Position numbers and translations under genes: made by a program. A stretch of 64,000 bases of DNA, taken from assembly GCA_041281825.1 (NCBI GenBank), contig CP166298.1, positions 4,836,001 through 4,900,000 of the forward strand, given 5' to 3'. The stretch comes from Paenibacillus_D tarimensis_A (lineage in GTDB: Bacteria > Bacillota > Bacilli > Paenibacillales > Paenibacillaceae). Positions 17,030 to 26,351 of the stretch are shown piece by piece. Within the stretch, counting starts at the first letter, position 1. The number at the start of each line of letters is the position of its first letter. The notes under the pieces were generated by a model that saw only the letters and a program-made list of their open reading frames with translations, did no database searches and had not been told where the DNA came from.

Positions 17030-18571
17030 TTACTTGGAGGCCAGGAATGCATCGATTTGCTTCTGCATCTCAGCCTGAATTTTCTTCGAGACGTCATAAC
17101 CTTCCGCTTTATATTTCTCCCATGTGGAATCCGAATCAACGACTCCATTGGATATAGCGGGAATGTACTTGTCGCGGATGGAATTGAACTGGGCGATTTC
17201 ATTGGCAACCGGTGCCGTATCGAACGTAAACCCGGTCAGAATGTCGGCCGTGAAATTGTCCGCTACGGTTGTGAATTTCGTCAGTTGTACCGTTTCCTCG
17301 TCAAGATCGGCGGACAAGCGGTCATGCGTCGGATTCCAAATCCAAGCATACGGGAAAAATCCGTATCCGTCGTTCAGCTTCTTATACCGGTCCTCGCCCG
17401 CCGGCTCCCAGTTCTGTCCCTGGATACCGTAAGCCAGAAGATCGTAATTCTCTTTTTGGTTCGCCCAATCAAGGAACATAATCGCGCGCTCTTTGTTTTT
17501 GCTGACGGATGCAAGGGCGAGGAAATTCCACGCCTTGAAGTCCGTAATGTTCGCGCCCTTCTCCGTGCTGAAGAACGTAACCGCCTCCACTTCTCCGCCG
17601 CCTTGTTTAACGGCCGATTGCAAATCGGCATTGACGCCGAAATCATTGGTGTTGAGAATTGCCGCTTTGCCGGACTTATAAAGCTCATTGGCATCCTTCA
17701 GCGAGAGGACGTCCTGGTACATTAATTTATCCTGATACAGCTTGCGGGCATCGGTAATCCAGCCCCAGTAGACGGGATCCTTCTCATCGAACATATTATA
17801 CACTTTGCCGTCGTTGTTTTTATGGTACAAGACCCCGTCGGTGCCGATTTGCGTATCTTTGATGCTGTTCTCATAGTCGAAAACTTTACGGTACTGCGCC
17901 CATGACATCGGTCCGTTATTATGAGATATAATCGGCGTTATTTCCGGCATTTTCTCCTTTATCGTATAAGCGAGCTTAATCAGTTCATCATACGATTTAA
18001 TTTCCGGAACGCCCAGCTTCTCCCTAATGTCCTTGCGGACATAGTAGACGCGGCCCGATAAAAATGCGTTACTGAGCGGAACGGCCATAATCTTTCCGTT
18101 ATACTTATTTGCTTCCATCATCTGCTCGGAACGCGTTGTGACGATGTTCTGCCCGTATTTCTCCAGCAATTCATCAAGCGGCTCATAGTAGCCGCCGGCA
18201 ACCATTTGATTCAAGTGCAGCCACGGCGCATCAAAGATCAGGTCTATGTTCTCGCCGGAGGACAGCGTAACTTGCGTTTTTTGCCCTAGATCCGCCCACG
18301 GAATAAATACCACGTCCAGCTTCACGTTTAATGTATCCGCCATTCGTTTCTCCGCTTCCGCAATAACGGCGTCGAAATCTCTCGGCCGGTCGCCCGGGAT
18401 CATAATTTTCAAGGTGACCGGATCAAGCTTGGCCTGCGTGCCCTCTGCCATATCTTTGTTACCCGTGTTCGCTGCCGGCGTATCATTTCCGCCATTGCCG
18501 CTTTTGCCGCATGCGGCTAAGAGCGAAACGGCGAGAAAGAGCGTGAGCAGCAGCAGTACTGTCTTCTTCAT
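17030..18571 (-). CDS. Extracellular solute-binding lipoprotein (importer 3)
   Basis: The ATG at 18571 is chosen because GGAGG lies nine bases before it; an earlier possible start has no such site. The 513-residue protein has a lipobox (SLLAAC) and a family 1 binding-protein body. It is the last gene of its operon, after both permeases, unlike importers 2 and 4 where the binding protein comes first. Confidence 0.92.
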   Translation of the reverse strand: MKKTVLLLLTLFLAVSLLAACGKSGNGGNDTPAANTGNKDMAEGTQAKLDPVTLKIMIPGDRPRDFDAVIAEAEKRMADTLNVKLDVVFIPWADLGQKTQVTLSSGENIDLIFDAPWLHLNQMVAGGYYEPLDELLEKYGQNIVTTRSEQMMEANKYNGKIMAVPLSNAFLSGRVYYVRKDIREKLGVPEIKSYDELIKLAYTIKEKMPEITPIISHNNGPMSWAQYRKVFDYENSIKDTQIGTDGVLYHKNNDGKVYNMFDEKDPVYWGWITDARKLYQDKLMYQDVLSLKDANELYKSGKAAILNTNDFGVNADLQSAVKQGGGEVEAVTFFSTEKGANITDFKAWNFLALASVSKNKERAIMFLDWANQKENYDLLAYGIQGQNWEPAGEDRYKKLNDGYGFFPYAWIWNPTHDRLSADLDEETVQLTKFTTVADNFTADILTGFTFDTAPVANEIAQFNSIRDKYIPAISNGVVDSDSTWEKYKAEGYDVSKKIQAEMQKQIDAFLASK

Positions 18572-18615
18572 TTGTTTGTCCTCCCTTTTTCTGAGCATAA
18601 TAGCATTATCTTATC

Positions 18616-18634
18616 TTCTCTTCGTTGAAGAGAA
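18616..18634 (-). other. Intercistronic hairpin between permease and binding-protein genes (importer 3)
   Basis: TTCTCTTC and GAAGAGAA form a perfect eight-base stem with a GTT loop, between the permease stop and the binding-protein ribosome binding site. Confidence 0.6.
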
Positions 18635-18644
18635 ACTTGTAAAA

Positions 18645-19511
18645 TTATCCCTTGACTGCGCCGATGGTTAGGCCTTGTACAAAGTACCGCTGCACGAACG
18701 GATAGACAAAAACAATCGGTCCGATCGTCAAGCATACCGTTGCCAGTTGCACGACATTCGCGGGTACGGAGACGTTATAAGAGCCGCTTGCACCCGACAC
18801 GTACGAGGTTACATTAATGTTCGAAATCAATTGACGAATCATAATTTGCAGCGGATGAAGCTTGTAATCGTCAATGAACAGCAATGCCAGCCACCAGTCG
18901 TTCCAATAATTCAAGGCGTAAAACAAGCTGATGGTTGCAATAACAGGCGTTGAGATCGGCATAATGATGTTGAAGAAGATTTTGAATTCTCTCGCTCCGT
19001 CAATCGTCGCGGATTCGTTGATTTCATACGGCAGCTGCCGGAAGAAGGACACGAAAATAAACGCATAAAACGGATTCAGGACATAAGGAAGAATCATCGC
19101 CCACAAGCTGTCCTTCAAACCGAGCCAGTTCGCGATAAGAATATAAAAGCCGACCAGCCCGCTGCCGAAAACAATTGTAAAATACGTGAAGAAGGCCATG
19201 ATATTCCGGTATTTCACCTTGCGGTTGGCAATGACGTATGCGAAAGTCGCAGTAACGAGCACGGCAATCGCCGTACCGATCGACGTGACCAATATTGTGT
19301 TCATATAACTCCGCATAATTTGATCGCCTCGAAGCAAGAATTTATAGGCGTCCAGGCTGAATTCCGAAGGCCACAGCTGATAGCCGTTCTGAACAAAACT
19401 GTTCTCCGTTGCGAAGGAGCCGACCAGCACCATCCAGAACGGAAGCAGGCAAATGAACGTAAATACCGCAACAATCAGGTAGACAAAGGTGTTAAAAAGT
19501 TTATCATTCAT
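18645..19511 (-). CDS. ABC sugar permease, YtcP type (importer 3)
   Basis: A 288-residue CUT1 permease with about six membrane segments and the EAA loop (NESATIDGAREFKIFFNIIMP). The C-terminus YFVQGLTIGAVKG is typical. Its ATG follows AGGG. It lies 17 bases after the LplB-like gene and is transcribed with it. Confidence 0.92.
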   Translation of the reverse strand: MNDKLFNTFVYLIVAVFTFICLLPFWMVLVGSFATENSFVQNGYQLWPSEFSLDAYKFLLRGDQIMRSYMNTILVTSIGTAIAVLVTATFAYVIANRKVKYRNIMAFFTYFTIVFGSGLVGFYILIANWLGLKDSLWAMILPYVLNPFYAFIFVSFFRQLPYEINESATIDGAREFKIFFNIIMPISTPVIATISLFYALNYWNDWWLALLFIDDYKLHPLQIMIRQLISNINVTSYVSGASGSYNVSVPANVVQLATVCLTIGPIVFVYPFVQRYFVQGLTIGAVKG

Positions 19512-19528
19512 TGTGCAGACAATCCCTT

Positions 19529-20440
19529 CTAGAACAATTTGCTTTCCGGATCGATTTTGCGGACTAGCCCGTTGAACAGTACAATACAGATCAGCCCCAT
19601 GACCGACTGGTAAAATACGACCGCCGCTGCCATGCTGAAGTTGCCGAGCTGTCTTAATGCACGGAATGAGTACGTATCGATGACATCGGTCGTCGGAAAC
19701 AAGATTCCGTTATCGCCGATGATACCGTAGATCATACCGAAATCGCCGTAAAATATCCTTCCGACGCCAAGAAGCGCCAACATAATAATGACCGGCCTGA
19801 TGAGCGGGAGCGTAATCTTAATGATTTGCTGGAACCGCGTAGCCCCGTCGATTTCCGCCGCCTCATAGTACTCTTTGGAAATGCCCGTCATGGCGGCCAG
19901 AAAGATGACGGCGAAATAACCGGAAAACTTCCATACATAGATCAGCGTCAGGATGATCGGCCACACCCAAGCGGTTTGATACCAGCCGACCTCCTGAAGG
20001 CCTACGGACACCAGCAATTTATTCATCAGTCCGTCCTGAACGTTCAGGAATGCGAATACCATCAGGCTGACGACGAGCCAGGAGATGAAATAAGGCAGGA
20101 AAATAAAGGACTGCGCCAGCTTCTTGAAAAGCACGATGCGGATTTCGTTCAGCAGCAGAGCAATTAATGCGGAGAACGTCAATCCGAAAACAAGGAACAG
20201 GCCGTTTAAATAGATCGTGTTGAACGTAACCTTGAACCAATCCTGCCCGCCGAAGAAAAATTTAAAGTTGTCCCAGCCGACCCAGGCGCTTCCCCAAATG
20301 CCGTCGGCCAGCCGGTATTGCTTAAACGCAATTAAATGTCCCTGCATCGGCAAGTAAGCGAATATAATGAGGAACGCCAAACCCGGTAACGCCAGCAGAT
20401 AGAGATCAATGTTTTTTTTGATTTCCCTAATAAACCCCAT
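19529..20440 (-). CDS. ABC sugar permease, LplB type (importer 3)
   Basis: The ATG at 20440 has GGAGG eight bases upstream, better than an earlier start 15 bases away. The 303-residue permease has about six membrane segments and an EAA loop (YEAAEIDGATRFQQIIKITLP). It is the first gene of importer 3 and is divergent from the AraC sensor-regulator. Confidence 0.9.
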   Translation of the reverse strand: MGFIREIKKNIDLYLLALPGLAFLIIFAYLPMQGHLIAFKQYRLADGIWGSAWVGWDNFKFFFGGQDWFKVTFNTIYLNGLFLVFGLTFSALIALLLNEIRIVLFKKLAQSFIFLPYFISWLVVSLMVFAFLNVQDGLMNKLLVSVGLQEVGWYQTAWVWPIILTLIYVWKFSGYFAVIFLAAMTGISKEYYEAAEIDGATRFQQIIKITLPLIRPVIIMLALLGVGRIFYGDFGMIYGIIGDNGILFPTTDVIDTYSFRALRQLGNFSMAAAVVFYQSVMGLICIVLFNGLVRKIDPESKLF

Positions 20441-20682
20441 GCGGTGTGCCTCCAAACCCGATAAGCTTCTGTTTGTTGTACATCCTTATCGTACGCTTGC
20501 CGGATCTGGCCGGTAAAGTCAACATTCCGCCGATTCGGTTCTCAATTCGGCTTAAAACGTTAGATACAGCCAAAACGAGAACTTTACAGCCGTTTTGAGT
20601 ACTATTGATAAACCGAATAGAATGGTACACTTTTAAGACAGAAAGATTACATCCAGACCGTTCTATGTAGGAGGAAATATTA

Positions 20683-22908
20683 TTGAAAGCATTACAGTTC
20701 ATCAGGCATCGACTTCGCTTGCTTTCATTCATTTGCGCCGCCGTCTTAATTGTCGTTCTTTTCTCGCTGTTCCTTTCCAGGGAATATGCCAATGAAGCCA
20801 TGAACGACGTAAACAGCATTACGAGGTCCAAAATCGAACATATGGTGCAGAACACCCAGGTCACCCTCGACCATCTTCATATTTACGGGCTGAGCATGTT
20901 TCGCGATCCGATCATTAACAGCTGGCTGGTATCCGGCTCGAACGATAAGCTTGATGACTCCTCGGCCTTCATGGCACTAAGAAGGTACCAATCGCTTCAA
21001 CCGTTTATTTCCAATTTATTTCTCATAAACAATAGGGAGCAGCGGATCATCGATGCGGAATACGGCGCTTCTTCATTTGTCGATTATAACCGGACGGAAA
21101 TTCTTTCCTATCGGAAGGACATCCCCGAGAAATATATTCATTACCAAACCGTTTCTGTCGGCGGCCGCTCCTATGTGGCGCTTTTTATTCCCGAACCGGG
21201 TTACAATCACAACGTCCTGATCGTGTTATTCGATCGCATAAGACTCGAACAGTTCCTGTTCCAAAACAATAATGATATGGGAATTGCGGTGGAGGTGCTT
21301 GATCGCCACAACCGCTTTATCATGGGGGACGCGGAGTCGTTTGAAGGGGTGCGTCTGCCCACTGCGAATCCGATGGAATTCATCCCGGTGAAAGCGGGAG
21401 AAACGAACTTGCAAATCGTATCGTTCCAGCTGGAGAACTACGGATGGACGCTGAACTTCGCGCTTAATGAAGCAGTTATGACCCAAAATATCGGCTCTTT
21501 TCAAAAAAAGATTACGATTGCCTGCCTTCTGCTGCTCGCTATTCTTCTTGTCATTATGATTTCGGGATGGATGATGACGCTTCGGCCGTTTCGGCGGATT
21601 GCCCGGGAATTTCAAAGCAAAATTGGCGCAGGCAATGGGAAACGCAGGCAAGAGGATGCCGAAATTATTCGCAGCGGTTTCGAATACTTGCTCGACTCGG
21701 TCCGGCAGATGGACACTTCGCTCCGCAATTACCGGGATATCGCCAAGGAAGAATATTTGCGGCAGTGGATCCTGCAAGGGGCGGAAAGCCAAGCCCGTAC
21801 GGCGCTTCATGAAATCGGCGTGCTCCCGAAGCTAATCCGCCCTCAAATGGCCGTCTTTCGCATCGAATCCTACAAGCAATTCGCAGACGAATATAGTTAC
21901 CGTTCCCGTAAACTGCTCAAATATGCGATGGGCAACATTGCGTGCGAGATCGCGCGGTCGGATGGATATGCCGCCGAAGCGGCGGACATGGACGGGGACC
22001 ATTTTGTTCTGTTATTCGCCGATTCCAAGAACGTTAGGGACGATGAAGCCGACAAGATGCTGCTTGCCGTACAATCGAACATTTTAACCTACTTAAAAAT
22101 TTCCGCCGTGGTTGCAAGGAGCGGCAGCCTGTCGGAAGGGGCATCTTTCCGAAATACCTATGAGGGATTGTATGAGCTAACGCTGTTGAAATTCCTTACC
22201 GGCGAAGCGAAAATTTATACCGAGGCCGACATGGATATCTCGATTCGAACAGACAAACCGTTTCCTGACGATACGCTTGTAAGCGATCTGATCCTGGCTG
22301 TTAAAGGGGCTGACCAGGAGCGGATGAAGGCGGTTCTTGAACAGCTGATGTCGAGCTTGCGCGCGCTTTCCTTCGAGGAGCTGCATTTTCAGCTGAGGAT
22401 GGTTGTGTACACGCTGTTTAAATCCTTTTCCAAAGTCATCGATTTAGAAGAAGCGGCTGGGACGGATCAGCTTCTTAACCGCTTTTCCTCGTTGTCCGAA
22501 GTTTTTCAGTGGCTGGAGAAGCATCTGCTTGCGATCATGAACGATCAGAAGAAGCGGCCCGAAGGCAGCCGCAAGGACGAAATTGCCCAAGAAATAGTTG
22601 ATTATATTGAGAACCACTTGCAGGATCCGTCAATTAGTCTGGATACGATCAGCGATTATCTCGGGTTGTCCTCCAGTTATATCCGGCATGTATTCAAAGA
22701 TGTCTACGAAGTTACGCTCGCAGACTATTTACTCGCCCAACGGATCGAGAAGGTCAAACGGCTGCTCGTGACAACCGAGCTTTCGATCCAGGAAATCGCT
22801 GAATCAGCCGGATTTCTGACAAAAAGCCACTTCTATAGTGCGTTCAAGAGATCCGAAGGAATGACTCCGCTGCAATACCGGTCGGTCGACCTAAATAGGG
22901 AAGGATAG
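20683..22908 (+). CDS. Membrane-bound AraC-family sensor regulator
   Basis: A 741-residue protein. A first membrane segment at about 13-32 is followed by a roughly 245-residue extracellular domain of the Cache type, then a second membrane segment near 280-300, a linker, and a C-terminal AraC double helix-turn-helix (about 640-735). The HTH contains SLDTISDYLGLSSSYIRHVF and ends GMTPLQYR. It starts with TTG behind AGGAGGAAATATTA. Divergent placement from importer 3 suggests it senses the sugar, or its binding protein, outside the cell and activates that importer. Confidence 0.92.
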   Translation: MKALQFIRHRLRLLSFICAAVLIVVLFSLFLSREYANEAMNDVNSITRSKIEHMVQNTQVTLDHLHIYGLSMFRDPIINSWLVSGSNDKLDDSSAFMALRRYQSLQPFISNLFLINNREQRIIDAEYGASSFVDYNRTEILSYRKDIPEKYIHYQTVSVGGRSYVALFIPEPGYNHNVLIVLFDRIRLEQFLFQNNNDMGIAVEVLDRHNRFIMGDAESFEGVRLPTANPMEFIPVKAGETNLQIVSFQLENYGWTLNFALNEAVMTQNIGSFQKKITIACLLLLAILLVIMISGWMMTLRPFRRIAREFQSKIGAGNGKRRQEDAEIIRSGFEYLLDSVRQMDTSLRNYRDIAKEEYLRQWILQGAESQARTALHEIGVLPKLIRPQMAVFRIESYKQFADEYSYRSRKLLKYAMGNIACEIARSDGYAAEAADMDGDHFVLLFADSKNVRDDEADKMLLAVQSNILTYLKISAVVARSGSLSEGASFRNTYEGLYELTLLKFLTGEAKIYTEADMDISIRTDKPFPDDTLVSDLILAVKGADQERMKAVLEQLMSSLRALSFEELHFQLRMVVYTLFKSFSKVIDLEEAAGTDQLLNRFSSLSEVFQWLEKHLLAIMNDQKKRPEGSRKDEIAQEIVDYIENHLQDPSISLDTISDYLGLSSSYIRHVFKDVYEVTLADYLLAQRIEKVKRLLVTTELSIQEIAESAGFLTKSHFYSAFKRSEGMTPLQYRSVDLNREG

Positions 22909-22914
22909 TTTATT

Positions 22915-23038
22915 TCACATGGACTTTCCGGTATTAAGCATAGTCGTCCCAACGGCCTTTTTGAACAATTGAACAAAATAGGAGCTGTTCGGGAGGCCGA
23001 CACGGTGACCGACCTGCTCCACGGACAACGATGAAGCA
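22915..23038 (-). pseudogene. Remnant of an AraC-family DNA-binding domain
   Basis: The minus strand reads LSVEQVGHRVGLPNSSYFVQ then LFKKAVGTT, which is the second helix-turn-helix of an AraC regulator. The conserved TPxxYR ending is replaced by MLNTGKSM and a stop. No upstream part of such a gene is present in frame. It lies tail-to-tail with the intact AraC sensor. Confidence 0.7.
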
Positions 23039-23448
23039 GCAGCAGCCCGGCGTGGTCGACCGCAGACATGAAGCGCTAAACAGCACGCTGGGAACTGCGC
23101 CTTCCCTTTATTGCCAATTGCGCCGATTTCCGACTTCTCTCCACCCAAGCGGACAGAGAATCCGTTATCGGCTGAAAATCCTCTGTTTTCAGCACACTTC
23201 CGGACCCTGGTTCCGTTAGTTAGTCTGAAAGTGCAGGATTGCTGTCGACGAACAAACAATAACGGAACCAGAGTCCACACAAATCATGTTCTGCCAAAGG
23301 TACAGGAAAAAAACGTCGAGCCAAGCGAAAACGCCTATTTGAGACGAGCCTTGGAAGCTGTTGGCCGTGAGGCAGCTTTAATGCAGAGATGGGACTGCCC
23401 GGCTTATTGCTCCGACTGTCCTTCAGTGTGCGAACATGGGTAATCTTA
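23039..23448. other. Gene-poor mosaic with inverted repeats
   Basis: No intact gene was recognised. GGACCCTGGTTCCGTTA (23202-23218) is repeated inverted at 23260-23276 with one mismatch. GCTGAAAA/TTTTCAGC forms a hairpin at 23171-23193. A plus-strand frame ending at 23443 reads ALEAVGREAALMQRWDCPAY with further cysteines before the stop. It looks protein-like but is not identifiable and has no clear start. Confidence 0.45.
23202..23276. repeat. 17-bp imperfect inverted repeat
   Basis: The arms are 23202-23218 and 23260-23276 (16 of 17 bases match), enclosing 41 bases. It could be the ends of a small palindromic intergenic element in this debris-rich gap. Confidence 0.6.
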
Positions 23449-24402
23449 TCAAGATGTTGCAAAAGCTTCCCTCAGCCTGTCGCTCATGAGATACCAGGCA
23501 TCTTCTGCGACGGCCGGATCACCAAAATGAGTGAAGCCGTGCGCAGCTCCCTTATACTGCCTATAAGTAACCTTCACACCGGCTTGTTTCAATTTTTCCG
23601 CATATTCCCCCCCTTCTGCAGCAAGCGAATCCAACTCTGCCGTGATCACCAACGCTTCCGGCAAGCCCTGAAGCGATTCTGCAAAAACAGGGGAAGCCAA
23701 CGGGTTACGGGCATCTTCCTTTTGCCTCAAATATAAAGCATTGAATTGTCTTGCCATCTTCACCGGAATCGCTTCCTTGAAGGACGGTTTAAGAGCCGGA
23801 TCGGTATCCAAATCGAGCGGTGCATAATCGATAATCTGATAGACAATCGGAAGTTCATTGCCGCGCTGCAGGTTTAACAGACAGACGGCCGCCGCCAGAT
23901 TGCCGCCTGCGCTATGGCCGCCAATCGCGATTTTCCCGGGGTTGATCGACACTTGTTCCGGATGCTCATGAACCCATTTCACTACCTCATAACATTCATG
24001 AACAGCAATAGGGAATTTATGCTGCGGCGCAAGCCTGTAATCGACATTGACCACAACACAACCGGCACGATCGGCAATGACTCTGCACCAAACATCGTCC
24101 ATTTCCGCCTTTCCCATGACAAAGCCTCCTCCATGCATATTGATGTACACCGGCAGCGGTGCAGTTTGAGCATTGTCCGGCTTATAGATCAGCACGCGAG
24201 TACCGCCAAAAGAGGTAGGGAGTATCCTTTCTTCCTTTTGCACCGACGGCAGGGAGCTCGGTTCGAGCGCGTTGCTGCTGATACCGTCGATTCTCTCCCG
24301 CATATTCCGGGCAATTTTCGAAAGGATTCGAGAGCGGTAGGGATAAAATAACATCCCGATGACGATCGCTTGAAATTTTTGGGCAATTGCCTGTTTATCC
24401 AT
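23449..24402 (-). CDS. Alpha/beta-hydrolase-3 family esterase (HSL type)
   Basis: A 317-residue serine hydrolase. It has the oxyanion motif HGGG (about 90), the nucleophile elbow GHSAGG (about 161-166), and a plausible acid and histidine in AELDSLAAEG and AAHGFTHFG. YRLAPQHKFP is typical of the hormone-sensitive-lipase family. It likely cleaves short-chain esters in the cytoplasm. It lies six bases after the MarR gene, whose final codons contain its ribosome binding site, so the two form an operon. Confidence 0.9.
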   Translation of the reverse strand: MDKQAIAQKFQAIVIGMLFYPYRSRILSKIARNMRERIDGISSNALEPSSLPSVQKEERILPTSFGGTRVLIYKPDNAQTAPLPVYINMHGGGFVMGKAEMDDVWCRVIADRAGCVVVNVDYRLAPQHKFPIAVHECYEVVKWVHEHPEQVSINPGKIAIGGHSAGGNLAAAVCLLNLQRGNELPIVYQIIDYAPLDLDTDPALKPSFKEAIPVKMARQFNALYLRQKEDARNPLASPVFAESLQGLPEALVITAELDSLAAEGGEYAEKLKQAGVKVTYRQYKGAAHGFTHFGDPAVAEDAWYLMSDRLREAFATS

Positions 24403-24408
24403 TGTTCT

Positions 24409-24873
24409 TCACTCCATTTCCTCCAGTTTCGAAGCTGCCTCTGCGATTCGTTCGAACGAACGGATAAGCGGCTCAACTTCCGATTCGTCCAGCACTTCCA
24501 ATATGCGCCTGTTCACGACGTGGAACTGATTCTGTACTTTCTTTAATGCCGCAACTCCTTTCTCCGATAGTTTCAGAAGCGTTACGCGTCTGTCACCCTG
24601 ATCGGCTAAACGTTCGACGAACCCGTTCTGGACAAGACGGTCGATGATCACCGTGATTGCGCTCGGTTTGACTTCCATTCGCTCAGCCAGCAGAGAAGAG
24701 GTCGTTCTCTCATCGTCCGCAATCTGCTGAAGAATAAAACACTGCTGGATCGTCAAGCCGTCCTCCAGTCTCGCGCTGATCCATGAAACCACTTTTCTGT
24801 TCGTTGCCAATATCGCCTTATGAAATCGTTCGGCGTAGTCGGTCCTTGTCTTGGATGTATGATCTTCCGTCAC
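24409..24873 (-). CDS. MarR-family transcriptional regulator
   Basis: The GTG at 24873 is preferred because AGGAGG lies seven to eight bases upstream. A TTG ten codons earlier has only GGTGA, two bases away. The 154-residue protein has the winged helix (SLLAERMEVKPSAITVIIDR) and the wing (LADQGDRRVTLLKLSEKG). It probably represses its own operon with the esterase, releasing on binding a small lipophilic ligand. Confidence 0.9.
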   Translation of the reverse strand: MTEDHTSKTRTDYAERFHKAILATNRKVVSWISARLEDGLTIQQCFILQQIADDERTTSSLLAERMEVKPSAITVIIDRLVQNGFVERLADQGDRRVTLLKLSEKGVAALKKVQNQFHVVNRRILEVLDESEVEPLIRSFERIAEAASKLEEME

Positions 24874-25049
24874 CGTTTCAACCTCCTGCAGATGTTGTTT
24901 CAACTCACCATTTAATTATTTTCATGGTTTAAAAATTTCGTTGTTTAATATTTAAATAGTTTAAATATATAATAAACAATAACCCCTGACGCCGTCAAGA
25001 CGCCAAGGGCCGCTTTAATTGTCCTGTCCATAAAACGTGTTAGAAAAGC
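24874..25049. promoter_or_regulatory. marR-like promoter region with AT palindromes
   Basis: The stretch at 24942-24968 (TTTAATATTTAAATAGTTTAAA and flanks) contains overlapping TTTAAA/TTTAAT inverted repeats and is a likely MarR binding site overlapping the minus-strand promoter. No other feature is seen. Confidence 0.4.
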
Positions 25050-26339
25050 TTAGCTTGCTTGCCGCGTTTGCCGGCTTGAGCCGCTTCTCATCACACTTTT
25101 CCAAACCATAGCCGCAATTGCGGTCAATGCAAGCATAACGATCAACCATGCCGCATACGGAGTTAAGGCATCTATCGCCGCGGCTATCGGATTGGACGAT
25201 TCGGTGACCCTTTCGGAAATCCAGGCGCCTGAAGCTATAATCGCCAGGCAGGCGCCAGCTATCCGGACGAACGGGAAGAGACGCGTAACGCTTAGAATGA
25301 TTAGCCAAGGCACCGACACAACAATGACAGCTAACTGCATGATTTCAATACCAATGTTAAACCCAAGAATGGCTGCAACGAATTGCCATGCGCTTATCCC
25401 GATATCTATAATCAGCGAGGCAAATGCCATTCCGTGAACAAGACCGAACCCGAAGGCGACCGTCGCTTCCCGCCCCGGAAACAATGGCCTCAGCGCATGA
25501 ATGGCGGATACTAGAATGGAAACCGCGATCAGTACCTCGATCCATTGGCTGGAACCGGGCACGTAACCGAGGGCTCCGGCAAACAACGTAAGAGAATGGC
25601 CTGCAGTAAAAGCTGTCACCACTTTAAGCAATTGCACGAGGCTGTGACGAATTCCGCCGAAGCCGGCCCAGCGATTCGCTTGGACAACCAGTGGAGCCGG
25701 AAGCAGCAGCACAAGCAAGAACATCAGGTGGTCCGTCCCTTCGGCAATATGCAGTATGCCGAGCGTTACGATATTCCGAAAGCCGCTCCACCAGCTACCG
25801 CCGCTGCGATCCACCTCGACCGACGTCACATCCGCGCGAAGCGTTCCGAGCAGCACGGGCTCACTCGGCGTAACCGCGTGGTTCCAATCGCTGCGAACGA
25901 AGATCATCACGGAGTGCGTGACGATTTCATGAAGAACAACATCATAATTGAAAGTGAAGCGATCGATCGGCGCACCGTCCGGAGGTATCATCGAGAGATT
26001 TACAATAAGATCAAATGGCTGTTCATCCAGTTGGAGCGACATCCCCGTCACGGATACGCTCCAGTTTTCGCCACCGGGGCTAACCGGCTTCACATGCTGC
26101 AAGACATAAGCGGTGAGTTCATCTTTACCACTATTCAGGACGTCTGACGGATAATCCGTAAGCGTCTTGCCGAAAGCAATCTCAAGACGATCAAGCGGAA
26201 GTATGAGGTCTGCCGTTACGCGATCGTCTGCGAAATCCATGGATACTTCAGAGTACGGCATCTGGTGTGCAGAGGCGGTCGGCACCAAAGCCCACAAGGC
26301 GATCATACAGACAAGGAACGGAATGAGTATTTTCCTCAT
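25050..26339 (-). CDS. HupE/UreJ-like membrane protein
   Basis: A 429-residue protein with a signal peptide (cut after about ATASAH), a roughly 165-residue extracellular beta-rich domain, and a C-terminal block of about seven to eight membrane segments. The conserved HupE/UreJ_2 histidine motifs are visible: HIAEGTDHLMFLL (about 205), TAGHSLTLF (about 240), SAIHALRP (about 280) and GLVHGMAFA (about 300). Relatives are thought to act as metal (nickel or cobalt) permeases, but this subtype is unproven. It lies 12 bases downstream of the DUF3500 gene. Confidence 0.85.
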   Translation of the reverse strand: MRKILIPFLVCMIALWALVPTASAHQMPYSEVSMDFADDRVTADLILPLDRLEIAFGKTLTDYPSDVLNSGKDELTAYVLQHVKPVSPGGENWSVSVTGMSLQLDEQPFDLIVNLSMIPPDGAPIDRFTFNYDVVLHEIVTHSVMIFVRSDWNHAVTPSEPVLLGTLRADVTSVEVDRSGGSWWSGFRNIVTLGILHIAEGTDHLMFLLVLLLPAPLVVQANRWAGFGGIRHSLVQLLKVVTAFTAGHSLTLFAGALGYVPGSSQWIEVLIAVSILVSAIHALRPLFPGREATVAFGFGLVHGMAFASLIIDIGISAWQFVAAILGFNIGIEIMQLAVIVVSVPWLIILSVTRLFPFVRIAGACLAIIASGAWISERVTESSNPIAAAIDALTPYAAWLIVMLALTAIAAMVWKSVMRSGSSRQTRQAS

Positions 26340-26351
26340 GTTAATTCACCA

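Noticed and set aside
20427..20864. A 145-codon minus-strand frame across the importer 3/AraC divergent promoter
   Set aside because: It overlaps the start of both real genes and would occupy their promoter region; no family resemblance.
23202..23276. Insertion-sequence terminal repeats
   Set aside because: The arms enclose only 41 bases and no transposase is nearby, so an insertion sequence is not supported.
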